Shown: positions 17,614 through 26,448, counted from the first letter of the stretch. The stretch: DNA of 64,000 bases from Streptomyces fumanus (GCF_014655295.1 NZ_BNBI01000006.1:124001-188000); one strand, 5' to 3'. Made by a program: numbers and translations. Notes: a model not told the origin generated them from the sequence alone.

Positions 17614-19152
17614 ATGACCCGGTCCGAGGCCCCGGAGCCCGTGGTGCGCACCGCCGCCGGTGCGGTACGGGGACGCCGGGAGGACGGTCTGGCCGTCTTC
17701 CGCGGCATCCCCTTCGCCGAACCGCCCGTCGGCGCGGCCCGCTTCGCCGCCCCCCGCCCGCCCCGGCGCTGGGACGGCACCCGGGAGGCGTACGCCTTCG
17801 GGCCGCCGCCCCCGCAGGACCTGGGCCCGGGCGTGCCGTCCCCGACGGCCGAGGGGCCCGGCGCCGACGACTGGCTGACCGTCAACGTCTGGACCCCGGA
17901 GCCGGACCCGGCCGCGCGCCGCCCGGTGATGGTGTGGATATACGGCGGCGCCTACAAGATGGGCCACAGCGGCAACCCCGGCTACGACGCCCGGCGGATA
18001 GCCGCCGACGGCGACCTGGTCGTCGTCTCCCTCAACTACCGCGTCGGCATGGAGGGGTTCGCCCGGATCGAGGGCACCCCCGCCAACCGGGCCCTGCTCG
18101 ACCAGGTCGCCGCCCTGAAGTGGGTCCGGGACAACATCACCGGGTTCGGCGGCGACCCGGAGCAGGTCACCGTGTTCGGCGAGTCCGCGGGCGCCGGTTC
18201 GATCGCGGCGCTGCTGGCGATGCCGAGGGCGGCCGGGCTGTTCCGGCGGGCCGTCGCGCAGAGCGTGCCCGGGACCTTCTTCTCCGACGCGCTCGCCCGG
18301 GACATCGCCGGGGCGCTGGCCGCCGAGGCGGGCCGCAAGCCCACCGCCGAGGACCTCGCGGCCGTGCCGCCCGGCCGTCTGGTGGCCGCCGGGCAGGCGC
18401 TGACCGCCAAGATGCGCGGCTACACCGACCGGTGGGGGCGGGTCGCGCCCACGGTCACCCCGTACTCGCCCGTCGTCGACGGCGAGGTGCTGCCCGCCCT
18501 GCCCTGGCAGGCGCTCGCGGAGGGGGCGTCCGCCGGGGTGGACCTGGTGGCCGGCCACAACCGGCACGAGTTCCGGCTCTTCCTCGCCCTGGCCGGGCAG
18601 TTGGGGAAGATCGACGAGGAGCGGGCGGCCTCCGCCCTGCGGATCTTCGGCCCCGGCCCGGACGGGGCGGCCGCCTACCGCGCCGCCTACCCCGGCGCGT
18701 CCGCCGCCGAGCTGTACGAACGGGTGCAGACCGACTGGCTGTTCGCCGAGCCGACGATGCGGCTGGCCGAGGCGCACCTGGCGGGCGGCGGCCGGGCCCA
18801 CGCCTACGAGCTGACCTGGTCCGCGCCGGGCGCCGGCGGCGCGCTCGGCGCCTGCCACGCGCTGGACCTGCCGCTGCTGTTCGGCACCTTCGGCGCCGAC
18901 CTCGGCCTGCTGCTCTTCGACGCCGCGGAACCGTCCCCCGAGGCACGGGCGCTGTCCGCCCGGTTCCGGGCGTCCTGGACGGCGTTCGCCCGCACCGGCG
19001 ACCCCGGCTGGCCCGCGTACGACACCGAGCAGCGGCTCGTCCAGGTCCTGGACGCCGACCCGGCGGTGGTGCCGTACCCGGAGCAGGCCGCGCGGCGCCT
19101 GTGGGAGGGGTACGAGTACACCGCCCTGCCCCTGCTCGCCCCGGCGGCCTGA
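17614..19152 (+). CDS. Type-B carboxylesterase
   Basis: Alpha/beta-hydrolase of the cholinesterase/para-nitrobenzyl esterase family, 512 residues, no signal peptide, so probably cytosolic. The nucleophile elbow is FGESAGA (S191). The oxyanion segment is WIYGGAYKMG, and ACHALDLPLLFG carries the likely catalytic His (H415). N-terminal AAGAVRGRREDGLAVFRGIPF is the family signature. ATG follows GAGGAGTG. It may be cotranscribed with the oxidoreductase upstream. It converges on the next gene with 13 bp between stops. Confidence 0.88.
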   Translation: MTRSEAPEPVVRTAAGAVRGRREDGLAVFRGIPFAEPPVGAARFAAPRPPRRWDGTREAYAFGPPPPQDLGPGVPSPTAEGPGADDWLTVNVWTPEPDPAARRPVMVWIYGGAYKMGHSGNPGYDARRIAADGDLVVVSLNYRVGMEGFARIEGTPANRALLDQVAALKWVRDNITGFGGDPEQVTVFGESAGAGSIAALLAMPRAAGLFRRAVAQSVPGTFFSDALARDIAGALAAEAGRKPTAEDLAAVPPGRLVAAGQALTAKMRGYTDRWGRVAPTVTPYSPVVDGEVLPALPWQALAEGASAGVDLVAGHNRHEFRLFLALAGQLGKIDEERAASALRIFGPGPDGAAAYRAAYPGASAAELYERVQTDWLFAEPTMRLAEAHLAGGGRAHAYELTWSAPGAGGALGACHALDLPLLFGTFGADLGLLLFDAAEPSPEARALSARFRASWTAFARTGDPGWPAYDTEQRLVQVLDADPAVVPYPEQAARRLWEGYEYTALPLLAPAA

Positions 19153-19165
19153 GCCCGGACCCGAC

Positions 19166-19732
19166 CTACGGCAGCGGCTCGGCGTCGGCGCGGGCCGGGG
19201 TGCCCCACACCCGTAGCACCTCGTAGTCCGTGAACTCGTGCACCAGCCGGTAGGCCGGCGCGGGGCGCGGGCCCCGGCGCTGGGCCGCCAGGTACAGCTC
19301 CGCCTCCCGCCGGTCCCGGCGGGGGGTGCCGCACAACTGCCACGCCTGACCGTTCCACGCCTCGGGCAGCCAGCGCTGCTGGGGCTGCGGACGGTCCCCG
19401 CGCAGCCCGTAGCGGGTCTGCACCGGCTCGGCGGGCCCGGAGCGCGGCAGGGGGCCCCCGTCGTACGCGGCCCGGCGGGCGGCCCGGCGCCGGGTCTCGC
19501 ACAGCAGGCACAGGTCGGGTGCGGAGCTGTCCACCGGGCCGGTCGGGTGCTCCGGGCAGCGGGTGCTGGGCGCCGCCGTGGTCACGCTCTCCTCCAGCAG
19601 GTCCAGGGCGCGGCGCAGGTCGGCCCTGACCTCGTGCAGCTTGGCGTCCGGGCTGTCGGCGGTCAGCGCCTCGCCGTGCTCGCCGAGGAGACGCAGGGCG
19701 CGGCCGAGGGCGGTCGACTGGGCGTGGTTCAT
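19166..19732 (-). CDS. Conserved hypothetical protein with Cys pairs
   Basis: A 188-residue soluble protein that I do not recognise. The N-terminal 60 residues look helical (leucine-rich, acidic). Then come RCPEHPTGPVDS and DLCLLCETRRRAARRAAY, a possible zinc site, and a C-terminal segment with WNGQAWQLCGTPRRDRRE, PAYRLVHEFTDYEVLRVWG. ATG at 19732 follows TGGAGGGC. It is 41 bp downstream of the PTS gene on the same strand and could be the last gene of that operon, but no functional link is visible. Confidence 0.55.
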   Translation of the reverse strand: MNHAQSTALGRALRLLGEHGEALTADSPDAKLHEVRADLRRALDLLEESVTTAAPSTRCPEHPTGPVDSSAPDLCLLCETRRRAARRAAYDGGPLPRSGPAEPVQTRYGLRGDRPQPQQRWLPEAWNGQAWQLCGTPRRDRREAELYLAAQRRGPRPAPAYRLVHEFTDYEVLRVWGTPARADAEPLP

Positions 19733-19773
19733 GCCCTCCAGCGTCGCACACGGCACCGGCGGCCACTTAGGGC

Positions 19774-21174
19774 TCACGGCGGCGGCGGTGCCGCCGGGCG
19801 GTCCGGCTCCAGGCGGCCGAACCAGTAGGTCGCCGCGAAGCCGGCCACGTACCCCGTGAGCAGGCCGCCCGCGTAGACCGCGGCCGTCGCCGCCGGGCCC
19901 GAGCCGCCGGCCAGCAGGGGGAACAGGGCCCAGCCGGACGGGCCGATCGCGGTGGCGCCGACCTCGGTGCCGAGCATCGCGAACAGCCCGACGAACGCGC
20001 CGCCCGCCGCGCCGCCCACGCAGGCGGTGAGGAAGGGCCGGCCCAGCGGCAGGGAGACCCCGTAGATGAGGGGTTCGCCGATGCCCAGCAGACCGGCCGG
20101 GAGCGCCGAGCGGATCGTGGTGCGCAGCGAGGTGTCGTGCCGCAGCCGCACGTACACCGCCGCCGCCGCGCCCACCTGGCCCGCGCCCGCCATCGCCAGC
20201 AGCGGCAGCAGGACGGTGTGGCCCCGCTGCTCGATCAGCGTGGCGTGCAGCGGGATCAGCGCCTGGTGCAGACCGAGCATCACCAGCGGCAGGAACAGGC
20301 CGCCGAGCAGCAGCCCGGCCACCGCGCCGGTGGTCGCCAGCAGCCAGCTCGCCGCGGTGCCGAGCGCGGTGGCGGCGGCACCGGCCGCGTACATCAGCAC
20401 GTACAGCGTGACCAGGCCGGGGACCAGGACCGTCAGCGTGGGGGTGAGCAGCACGTCGAGGGTGCCGGGCAGCCGGGCGCGGCACCACTTCTCGACGTAC
20501 GTGCCCAGCAGCGCCGCCGCCAGCGCGCCGAGCACCCCGCCCTGGCCCGGCGCGAGCGCCGCCCCGAACGCGCTCACCTTCGCCACCCCGGGGTAGACCA
20601 CGACGGCCGCGACCGCGCCGCCCAGTACCGGGGTGCCGCCGAACTCCTTGGCGGTGTTGTGCCCGACGAACACCGCGATCAGCGCCATGAACGCCGAGGA
20701 CAGCACGGTCAGCGCGGGCGTGAACCCGGGCAGCCACCCGAGGTTGGCGAGCAGTCCGCCGACGCCCGCGAGGATGCCGCAGCCGATCAGCGCCGGGATC
20801 AGCGGCACGAACACGTCGGCGACGCGGCGCAGGCCGGTCTTCAGGGGGGTGGCGTTGCGCCGCCGGTTCGCCGCCCGCAGCTCCGCGCCGCGCGCCGCCA
20901 GCTCGGCCGCGCCGCCCGCGGGGGCGAGCAGCGTGTCGAACTCCTCGGCGACCCGCCCGACCACCCCCGGCCCCAGCACGATCTGGTACGACGTGCCGTC
21001 CTCGACGATCCCGAGCACCCCGGGCAGCGCCCGCAGCGCGGCCTCCCTCACCCGGGAGCGGTCGGCGAGGCCGAGGCGGAGCCGGGTCACGCAGTGGGCG
21101 GCGGAGACGACGTTGGCGGGCCCGCCGACCAGCGGGAGGATCGCGGTGGCGGTGGCGCGGGGGTCCTGGTGCAC
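19774..21174 (-). CDS. murP: PTS EIIBC component, MurP-type (N-acetylmuramic acid)
   Basis: Membrane sugar permease that imports and phosphorylates its substrate. EIIB comes first, with phosphocysteine in SAAHCVTRLRLGL (C28). EIIC follows with about 8-10 hydrophobic spans and the sugar-site motif GIGEPLIYGVSLPL. Length 466. No EIIA domain is fused or adjacent, as in MurP proteins, which borrow EIIA-Glc. Placed 16 bp after murQ on the same strand, the expected substrate is MurNAc, giving MurNAc-6-P for MurQ; the substrate is inferred from context. I choose GTG at 21174 as the first start after the murQ stop. Confidence 0.78.
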   Translation of the reverse strand: MHQDPRATATAILPLVGGPANVVSAAHCVTRLRLGLADRSRVREAALRALPGVLGIVEDGTSYQIVLGPGVVGRVAEEFDTLLAPAGGAAELAARGAELRAANRRRNATPLKTGLRRVADVFVPLIPALIGCGILAGVGGLLANLGWLPGFTPALTVLSSAFMALIAVFVGHNTAKEFGGTPVLGGAVAAVVVYPGVAKVSAFGAALAPGQGGVLGALAAALLGTYVEKWCRARLPGTLDVLLTPTLTVLVPGLVTLYVLMYAAGAAATALGTAASWLLATTGAVAGLLLGGLFLPLVMLGLHQALIPLHATLIEQRGHTVLLPLLAMAGAGQVGAAAAVYVRLRHDTSLRTTIRSALPAGLLGIGEPLIYGVSLPLGRPFLTACVGGAAGGAFVGLFAMLGTEVGATAIGPSGWALFPLLAGGSGPAATAAVYAGGLLTGYVAGFAATYWFGRLEPDRPAAPPPP

Positions 21175-21190
21175 CCCCCGAGCCTGCGGC

Positions 21191-22126
21191 TCAGCCCGCC
21201 GCCGCGGCCAGCGCGGCACGCAGCTTGCCGCCGGAGTCCTCCAGAAGGCGGGCGGCCGTCGGGCCGTCCACGTCGGCGAGGAGCACCAGGATGGCGTGCT
21301 TGACCTCGCCGCCGGTGGCGTCCAGGGCGCGTTCGATCGCCTTGTCGTCGGCGCCGGTGGCCAGGGCGACGATCCGCCGGGACCGGGCGCGCAGCTTCTC
21401 GTTGGAGGCCCGGACGTCGACCATCAGGTTCCCGTACGTCTTGCCGAGCCGGATCATCGTGATCGTCGAGACCATGTTGAGCACCAGCTTCTGCGCGGTG
21501 CCCGCCTTCAGCCGGGTCGAGCCGGTGAGCAGTTCGGGCCCGGTGACCACCTCGATGCCGTGGTCGGCGGCGGCGGCCAGGGCGCTGCCCGCGTTGCCCG
21601 CCAGGCCGACGGTCAGCGCGCCCAGCGCCCGCGCGTGCTCGACGGCGCCGACCGCGTACGGGGTGCGGCCGGAGGCGGAGACGCCGACCACCGTGTCGTC
21701 GGCGGTGACGCCGAGGGCGTCCAGGTCGGCGCGGGCCAGCTCGGCGGAGTCCTCGGCGCCCTCCACCGAGGTCACCACGGCCCCCGGTCCGCCCGCGATC
21801 AGCCCGACGACCTGCCCCGGCGCGGTGTTGAACGTCGGCGGGCACTCGGAGGCGTCCAGCACCCCCAGCCGCCCGGCGGTCCCGGCCCCGGCGTAGATCA
21901 GCCGTCCCCCGTGCCCCATCCGTACCGCGATGGCGTCCACGGCCCGCGCGATCTCCGGCAGCCGCGCCGCCACGGCGGCGGCCACCGTGGCGTCCTCCCG
22001 GTTCATCAGCCGCGCGATGTCGAGCGTGTCCAGTTGGTCGATCTCGGCGAGTTCGGGCCGGAAGGCTTCGGTGGCCAGACCGTCGAGCTGCGTACGGAGA
22101 TCGCCGGGGCGGGGGGTGGAAACCAT
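21191..22126 (-). CDS. murQ: N-acetylmuramic acid 6-phosphate etherase
   Basis: Cleaves the lactyl ether of MurNAc-6-P to GlcNAc-6-P plus D-lactate, so recovered peptidoglycan sugar enters the NagA route encoded 17 kb away. The 311-residue SIS-domain protein contains IYAGAGTAGRLGVLDASECP and GVSASGRTPYAVGAV, the phosphosugar loops, and LKAGTAQKLVLNMVST, all highly conserved in MurQ. Between an RpiR-type regulator gene and the PTS gene on the same strand. Confidence 0.95.
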   Translation of the reverse strand: MVSTPRPGDLRTQLDGLATEAFRPELAEIDQLDTLDIARLMNREDATVAAAVAARLPEIARAVDAIAVRMGHGGRLIYAGAGTAGRLGVLDASECPPTFNTAPGQVVGLIAGGPGAVVTSVEGAEDSAELARADLDALGVTADDTVVGVSASGRTPYAVGAVEHARALGALTVGLAGNAGSALAAAADHGIEVVTGPELLTGSTRLKAGTAQKLVLNMVSTITMIRLGKTYGNLMVDVRASNEKLRARSRRIVALATGADDKAIERALDATGGEVKHAILVLLADVDGPTAARLLEDSGGKLRAALAAAAG

Positions 22127-22166
22127 GCTGGGAACCTTTTCGCTTCGGTGCCTGTGGTGCGCCCCG

Positions 22167-22188
22167 AGGGGCGCGGGGAACTGCGCGA
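22167..22188. repeat. Streptomyces interspersed repeat, copy 1
   Basis: A 22-bp stretch beginning AGGGGCGCGGGG and ending AACTGCGCGA is identical to 35049-35070. It lies in the 69-bp gap between murQ and the RpiR gene. I recall the same motif scattered between genes in many Streptomyces genomes; function is unknown. Confidence 0.8.
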
Positions 22189-22195
22189 GCGACCC

Positions 22196-23125
22196 CTACG
22201 GCCGTGCCCCGTGCCGATGGGCCAGCGCCTCGTACGAGGCCGAGAGCGCGGGCGCGGCCGATTCGTACGTCCGCTGCGCCACCCCCACGAACAGGCAGTC
22301 CACCACCAGCAATTGGCTGGTCCGCGACGACATCGCGGCCGGCCGCAGCTCGCTCTCCCGGGACGTGGCCGTGGTCAGCACGTGGTCGGCGTACTGCGTC
22401 ACCGCCCCGTCCGGCCGCCCGGTCACCGCGACCGTCGTCGCGCCGCGGTCGAAGGCGACCCGCAGCGGTTCGATGACGTCCCCCGTCGACCCGGAGTGGG
22501 TGATGGCGATGGCCACGTCCCCGGCCCGCAGTTGCACCGCGTTGGTGACGGCGAGGTGCGGGTCGCTGTGCGCGTGCGCGATCAGCCCGATGCGCAGCAG
22601 CTTCTGCGTGAGGTCCTGGGCGACCAGCCCCGACGCCCCGATGCCGTACACGTCGATGCGCCGCGCTCCGGCGAGCGCGGTGACCGCCGCGCCGAGCTGG
22701 GCGGTGTCGAGGCCGGCGGCGGTGTCGGCGAGGGTCTGCTGCTCGTCGTAGGCGAGCTTGGCGACCACGTCGGCGAGCGGGTCGTCCACCGCGATGTCGG
22801 TGGTGATGGCGGGCGCCCGGCCGGACTGCTGCTGGGCGGCGAGCCCGGCCAGGGCCAGCCGCAGGTCGCGGTAGCCGGGGTAGCCGAGCAGCCGGGCGGT
22901 GCGGACGACGGTGGCCTCGCTGGTGCCGGTGAGTTCGGCGAGGCCGGTGACCGTGAGGGCCGCGCAGCCGGCCGGGTCGCCGGCCACGGCCTCGGCGACC
23001 CGCTGCATGGACCGCGTCATCGACGGCCCCAGCGTGCGCACCTTGGCGGCGAGCGCGGCGGGCGCGGGGCCGGGCGCGGGGCTCGGCGCCGACGGGGCGA
23101 AAGTTTCCTTCACGTCCTCGGTCAC
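22196..23125 (-). CDS. RpiR-family (HTH-SIS) regulator, MurR-like
   Basis: Transcription factor with an N-terminal HTH_6 domain (LTVTGLAELTGTSEATVVRT) and a C-terminal SIS phosphosugar-sensing domain (RIDVYGIGASGLVAQDL, ITHSGSTGDVIEPL). Next to murQ and the PTS gene it is the probable sensor of MurNAc-6-P, like E. coli MurR. The start is uncertain: GTG at 23125 overlaps candidate operator sequence and lacks a Shine-Dalgarno; GTG at 23113 has GAGG only 2 nt away. Divergent from the next gene pair, so it may also regulate them. About 305-309 residues. Confidence 0.85.
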   Translation of the reverse strand: MTEDVKETFAPSAPSPAPGPAPAALAAKVRTLGPSMTRSMQRVAEAVAGDPAGCAALTVTGLAELTGTSEATVVRTARLLGYPGYRDLRLALAGLAAQQQSGRAPAITTDIAVDDPLADVVAKLAYDEQQTLADTAAGLDTAQLGAAVTALAGARRIDVYGIGASGLVAQDLTQKLLRIGLIAHAHSDPHLAVTNAVQLRAGDVAIAITHSGSTGDVIEPLRVAFDRGATTVAVTGRPDGAVTQYADHVLTTATSRESELRPAAMSSRTSQLLVVDCLFVGVAQRTYESAAPALSASYEALAHRHGARP

Positions 23126-23142
23126 TGGTGAAAGATATTTTC
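23099..23142. promoter_or_regulatory. Two GAAA/TTTC palindromes at the regulator start
   Basis: GAAAGTTTC (23099-23107) is perfectly palindromic, and GAAAGATATTTTC (23130-23142) is a near-perfect copy with a longer centre. They flank the first codons of the RpiR gene in the divergent promoter region and are unusually AT-rich for this genome. Likely operators for the regulator itself; no experimental support. Confidence 0.4.
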
Positions 23143-23180
23143 GGTTCGGTGCTCGGGTCAAGAGTGCGCACAATGGGTGC

Positions 23181-23561
23181 ATGGACCCCATCAGCCCCCT
23201 GGAGCAGGCGCTGCACGCCGCCCGCGCCCTGGTCCTCGCCGACCTGGTCGCCGGTCAGGTCGCCGAGGCGGACGTCGTCTCGCTCGTCGAGGACGCCGTG
23301 GTGCGGCGGCGCTGGTGGGTCGAGCAGTGGCCCGACGGGGCCCCGTTCGTGGCGGGCCTGGTCGCGCAGGACGTGCAGGACGCGCTGCTGGAGCGGTACG
23401 GCCGCTGGCCGCTCTGCCCGGTCTGCGGCTCGGGCGACCCGCACGCCCTGGACGTCGAACCGGAACTGGGTCCCGACCCGCACTGGGTCTGCTCCGCGGC
23501 CGGAGTGAAGGTCGCGCCGGTCGGCTCGCTGGGCGCGGCCACCGGCGGGGGCCCCTCGTGA
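23181..23561 (+). CDS. Conserved hypothetical protein with Cys2 knuckle
   Basis: A 126-residue soluble protein beginning MDPISPLEQALHAARALVL. It has a helical first half, a conserved WWVEQWPDGAPFV region and a CPVCGSGDPHAL knuckle with a further Cys (HWVCSAAG), a possible zinc ribbon. I do not recognise a function. The stop overlaps the start of the next gene as GTGA, so the two are translationally coupled. Divergent from the MurNAc regulator. Confidence 0.65.
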   Translation: MDPISPLEQALHAARALVLADLVAGQVAEADVVSLVEDAVVRRRWWVEQWPDGAPFVAGLVAQDVQDALLERYGRWPLCPVCGSGDPHALDVEPELGPDPHWVCSAAGVKVAPVGSLGAATGGGPS

Positions 23562-23848
23562 CCGTCTACATCGACCCGCCGGCCTGGCCCGGCCACGGCC
23601 GCATGTGGTCCCACCTGGTCAGCGACGCCTCCTTCGCCGAACTGCACGCCTTCGCCGACCGGCTCGGCGTGCCCCGCCGCGCCTTCGAACGCGACCACTA
23701 CGACATCCCCGCACACCGGTACGCCGACGCGGTCCGCGCCGGGGCGCGGGAGGTCAGCAGCCGCGAGGTGGTACGCCTGCTGCACGCGGCGGGGCTGCGC
23801 CGGCCCAAGCGGTGGGCCGGGGGTCCGGGGAGCGGGCCGGTCGGTTGA
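23558..23848 (+). CDS. DUF4031-family protein
   Basis: A 96-residue protein that starts VTVYIDPPAWPGHGRMWSHL and continues SDASFAELHAFADRLGV, YDIPAHRYADAVRAGA, which matches the DUF4031 family as I recall it. Function unknown. The GTG overlaps the previous stop by four bases. No membrane or export signal. GC-rich, partly self-complementary DNA follows (23849-23945) before the convergent gene. Confidence 0.75.
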   Translation: MTVYIDPPAWPGHGRMWSHLVSDASFAELHAFADRLGVPRRAFERDHYDIPAHRYADAVRAGAREVSSREVVRLLHAAGLRRPKRWAGGPGSGPVG

Positions 23849-23945
23849 CGGGTCGGCGGCGGGGGCCCGCCGGCCGGGCGGTCGGCCGGGGCATCATCAG
23901 CGGGACCGCCGCCCGGGCCGTCGGTCGGACCACCGGCCCCGCACG

Positions 23946-25016
23946 TCAGCCGCGCAGTTCGTAGCCGAGGCGCTCCCCGTCCTCGTCCGGGACCCGGCGG
24001 AAACCGGCCCGTTCGAGGACCGCCTGCGAGGCCGTGTTGTCCGGGTCGACGGCGGCGAAGACCCGGGTGACCTCCGCGCGGTCCAGCGCCCACGCCGACA
24101 GGGCGCGCAGCGCCTCCGTGGCGTACCCCTGGCCGCGGGCCGCCTCGACCAGGTCGTAGCCGACCTCGACGCTGCCCTGCTCGTCCGGCGCGCCGTGGAA
24201 GCCCATGGCGCCGACCGCGTGCCCGTCCTCCCGGCGCACCAGCGCGAACACGCCCCACTCCGCCCGGTGCACGCCCCCCTCGTACGCCTTGAGCAGCATC
24301 CCGGCGGCCTCCCGGGTGCCCTCGCACGGCTCGCCCCCGGCCCAGACGAAGCCGCCGTCGCCGCCCACGGACAGGTCGGCCGCGGCGGCGGGCGTGACGC
24401 CCTCCAGGGTGAGCCGCTCGGCCCGGATCACCGGGTTGTTGGTCCAGGTCCACTCGGTCACCGGGGCCCGGCCGGGCAGCTCGCCGCGTCCGGTCGCCCA
24501 GAGCAGGGTCGCCCAGGGGTCGGCGGCGGGCCGGACGGCGGGGAAGATCCGCGTCAGCGCGTACGTGCACAGCTCGGCGGACGGCTCGAACCGGACCCCC
24601 AGCGCCCGGGTGATGTCGTACGTGTGCAGCAGCACCTCGGTGACGGCCATCGCGGCGAAGCCGTCGCGGTCGGCGCTGTGGAAGGGGAACACATGGTAGG
24701 CGCGGACCTCGCGGGGCGTGCTGCGCACGGTGGCGGCGAGCAGGGCGCCCATCGCCTCGATGACCCGCACGACGTCCTCGTCGGAGCTGCCCTCGTCCAG
24801 CCTCAGCGCGATGGGGAGGCGGTACCCGTCGGCCCGTCCGGCGAGCTGGCCGGCGTATCTGAGGTAGGCGCCGGTGATGTGGACGGCCGTCTCCCGGCAG
24901 CTCCACTCCAGGCCGGCCGCCCGTACCTCCGCCCAGTCCCGGTCCGTGACCTGCCGCAGTGCCGCGACGGCGCACGCCACGGCCTCTTCCACCCGTTCCC
25001 CGCCCATGTTCCGCAT
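23946..25016 (-). CDS. DinB/MDMPI-like domain fused to GNAT acetyltransferase
   Basis: A 356-residue two-domain protein. Residues 1-190 resemble the mycothiol-dependent maleylpyruvate isomerase/DinB helical bundle (GLEWSCRETAVHITGAYLRY, FAAMAVTEVLLHTYDITRALG). Residues 195-356 are a RimJ/RimL-type GNAT domain with the acetyl-CoA segment ARGQGYATEALRALSAWAL and VDPDNTASQAVLERAGFRRV. The combination suggests N- or O-acetylation of a thiol-related or peptide substrate; unproven. ATG at 25016 or 25007. It lies 10 bp after the HD-domain gene on the same strand. Confidence 0.72.
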   Translation of the reverse strand: MRNMGGERVEEAVACAVAALRQVTDRDWAEVRAAGLEWSCRETAVHITGAYLRYAGQLAGRADGYRLPIALRLDEGSSDEDVVRVIEAMGALLAATVRSTPREVRAYHVFPFHSADRDGFAAMAVTEVLLHTYDITRALGVRFEPSAELCTYALTRIFPAVRPAADPWATLLWATGRGELPGRAPVTEWTWTNNPVIRAERLTLEGVTPAAAADLSVGGDGGFVWAGGEPCEGTREAAGMLLKAYEGGVHRAEWGVFALVRREDGHAVGAMGFHGAPDEQGSVEVGYDLVEAARGQGYATEALRALSAWALDRAEVTRVFAAVDPDNTASQAVLERAGFRRVPDEDGERLGYELRG

Positions 25017-25026
25017 GGCGGGCAGG

Positions 25027-25683
25027 TTACGGCCCCGGGGCGGGGTCCGGCGACAGCATTTCCAGCTCCGCGCGGAGGTTGTACCGGGCGGTCGCCTCCC
25101 ACTCCCGCCGCCCGTACGGCGTCCGGAACAGCCGCGGCAGGCCGAGCAGTTGCCGCAGCACGGCCGCGCGGCCCGCGCGGAAGGCGTCGTCCGGCACGAA
25201 GTGGTACTCCTGCCGGACGGCGGTGGCGTAGGCGGCGTACCCGGCCGGCGGCGACGCCAGCACCGCCAGGTCGGCGTCGCACAGCACCTGGCCGTCCGGG
25301 TCGTCGTCGGCCGGGTCGTGCGAGACGGTGAGCCGCACCAGCCGCGCCACCTCGGCGACCTTCTCCGCCGCCACCCCGGCCTCCCCGAGCGCCCGCTCGG
25401 CCAGCCGCGCCGACCGCTCCTCGTTCTCCGACCGCTCGGGCAGATACACGGCGTCGTGGAACCAGGCCGCCAGCCGTACGACGTCCGGATCGGCGGCGTA
25501 CTCCGCCAGCGTGTCCACGTGCTCCAGCACCGCCGCGAGATGCGCGACGGTGTGATACCGCCGCTGCGGCTCCCCCCACCGCGCCAGCAGATGGTCGGCA
25601 TACGCCCCCGCATCGGGCCCGCCCGCCCGCACCCCCTCCAGAGCACGGACAAAACGAACACGCAGCGCTTCGAGATCGGCCAT
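25027..25683 (-). CDS. HD-domain predicted metal-dependent phosphohydrolase
   Basis: A 218-residue protein with metal-site motifs RRYHTVAHLAAVLEH, AAWFHDAVYLPERSENE (HD pair) and VLCDADLAVLA, the layout of soluble HD hydrolases. No fused nucleotide-sensing or relA domain, so the substrate (perhaps a nucleotide) is unknown. It is the first gene of a minus-strand pair with the GNAT fusion and divergent from the isomerase-like gene at 25731, with a 47-bp gap holding both promoters. Confidence 0.75.
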   Translation of the reverse strand: MADLEALRVRFVRALEGVRAGGPDAGAYADHLLARWGEPQRRYHTVAHLAAVLEHVDTLAEYAADPDVVRLAAWFHDAVYLPERSENEERSARLAERALGEAGVAAEKVAEVARLVRLTVSHDPADDDPDGQVLCDADLAVLASPPAGYAAYATAVRQEYHFVPDDAFRAGRAAVLRQLLGLPRLFRTPYGRREWEATARYNLRAELEMLSPDPAPGP

Positions 25684-25730
25684 GCCGCCATTCTCCCGCG
25701 CCGGGCGCCGCGCCCCCTAGCGTGGGACGC

Positions 25731-26414
25731 ATGACGACTCCTGCTGATGTGCATGACGTACGTGATCCCGAGCTGCCCGGGCGGTTGCTGGTCGTGGAGC
25801 GGGACGCGCTGGTGCCGTGGCTGCGGGCCCGGGGGGACGGGGAGTTCGCGCGGGCGGTGCGGGTGTGTCCGGGGTGGAGCGTGCGGGACGTGCTGGCGCA
25901 CTGCTCGGCCGCGTTGACCCGCGTGGTGGAGAACCGCTTGGAACCGGGCGTCTTCTCGCCCGAGTCCAACGAGCGCGACATCGCCGAGCGCGCCGACTGG
26001 CCGATCGCCCGGGTCCTGGACGAGCTGGAGCGCGGCATGACCGAGGCCGGACCGGTGATCGCGCGGGCGGACGGCGCCCTGGATCAGCTCGCGCTCGGCG
26101 AGTGGGTGCACGCCGGGGACGTGCGCGCCGCCCTCGGTGAGCCGGGGGCGTACGCGGGGCCCGGGCTGCCCCAGGCACTGGCGCTGCTGGCCGAGGTCAC
26201 CCGGAACCGCGGGCACGTGCCGCTCCACGCCGACCTCGACGACGTGGACGAGCCGCTGAAACTGGGCGGGGCGACCGGGGAGCGGCCCCCGGGACGGTTC
26301 ATCGGCGACGCGCCGACGCTGCTGCGGCTCTACGCCGGGCGGCCGGTCGACGGGGCGGCGTACGAGCTGGCCGGAGTGGCCGAACAAGAGCTGAACATCT
26401 TCGGCCGAGCATGA
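25731..26414 (+). CDS. Maleylpyruvate isomerase-family mycothiol-dependent protein
   Basis: A 227-residue helical-bundle protein with the family segment CPGWSVRDVLAHCSAAL (the His being a metal ligand) and LGEWVHAGDVRAAL carrying further His/Asp ligands. In actinobacteria this DinB-related family uses mycothiol in place of glutathione. The ATG at 25731 starts the conserved region. It precedes cutC by 74 bp on the same strand, with the DasR-like site in between. Substrate not predictable. Confidence 0.75.
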   Translation: MTTPADVHDVRDPELPGRLLVVERDALVPWLRARGDGEFARAVRVCPGWSVRDVLAHCSAALTRVVENRLEPGVFSPESNERDIAERADWPIARVLDELERGMTEAGPVIARADGALDQLALGEWVHAGDVRAALGEPGAYAGPGLPQALALLAEVTRNRGHVPLHADLDDVDEPLKLGGATGERPPGRFIGDAPTLLRLYAGRPVDGAAYELAGVAEQELNIFGRA

Positions 26415-26448
26415 GCGGTCTCGCGCCGGGCCCGGGGCGTAGGGTTGG

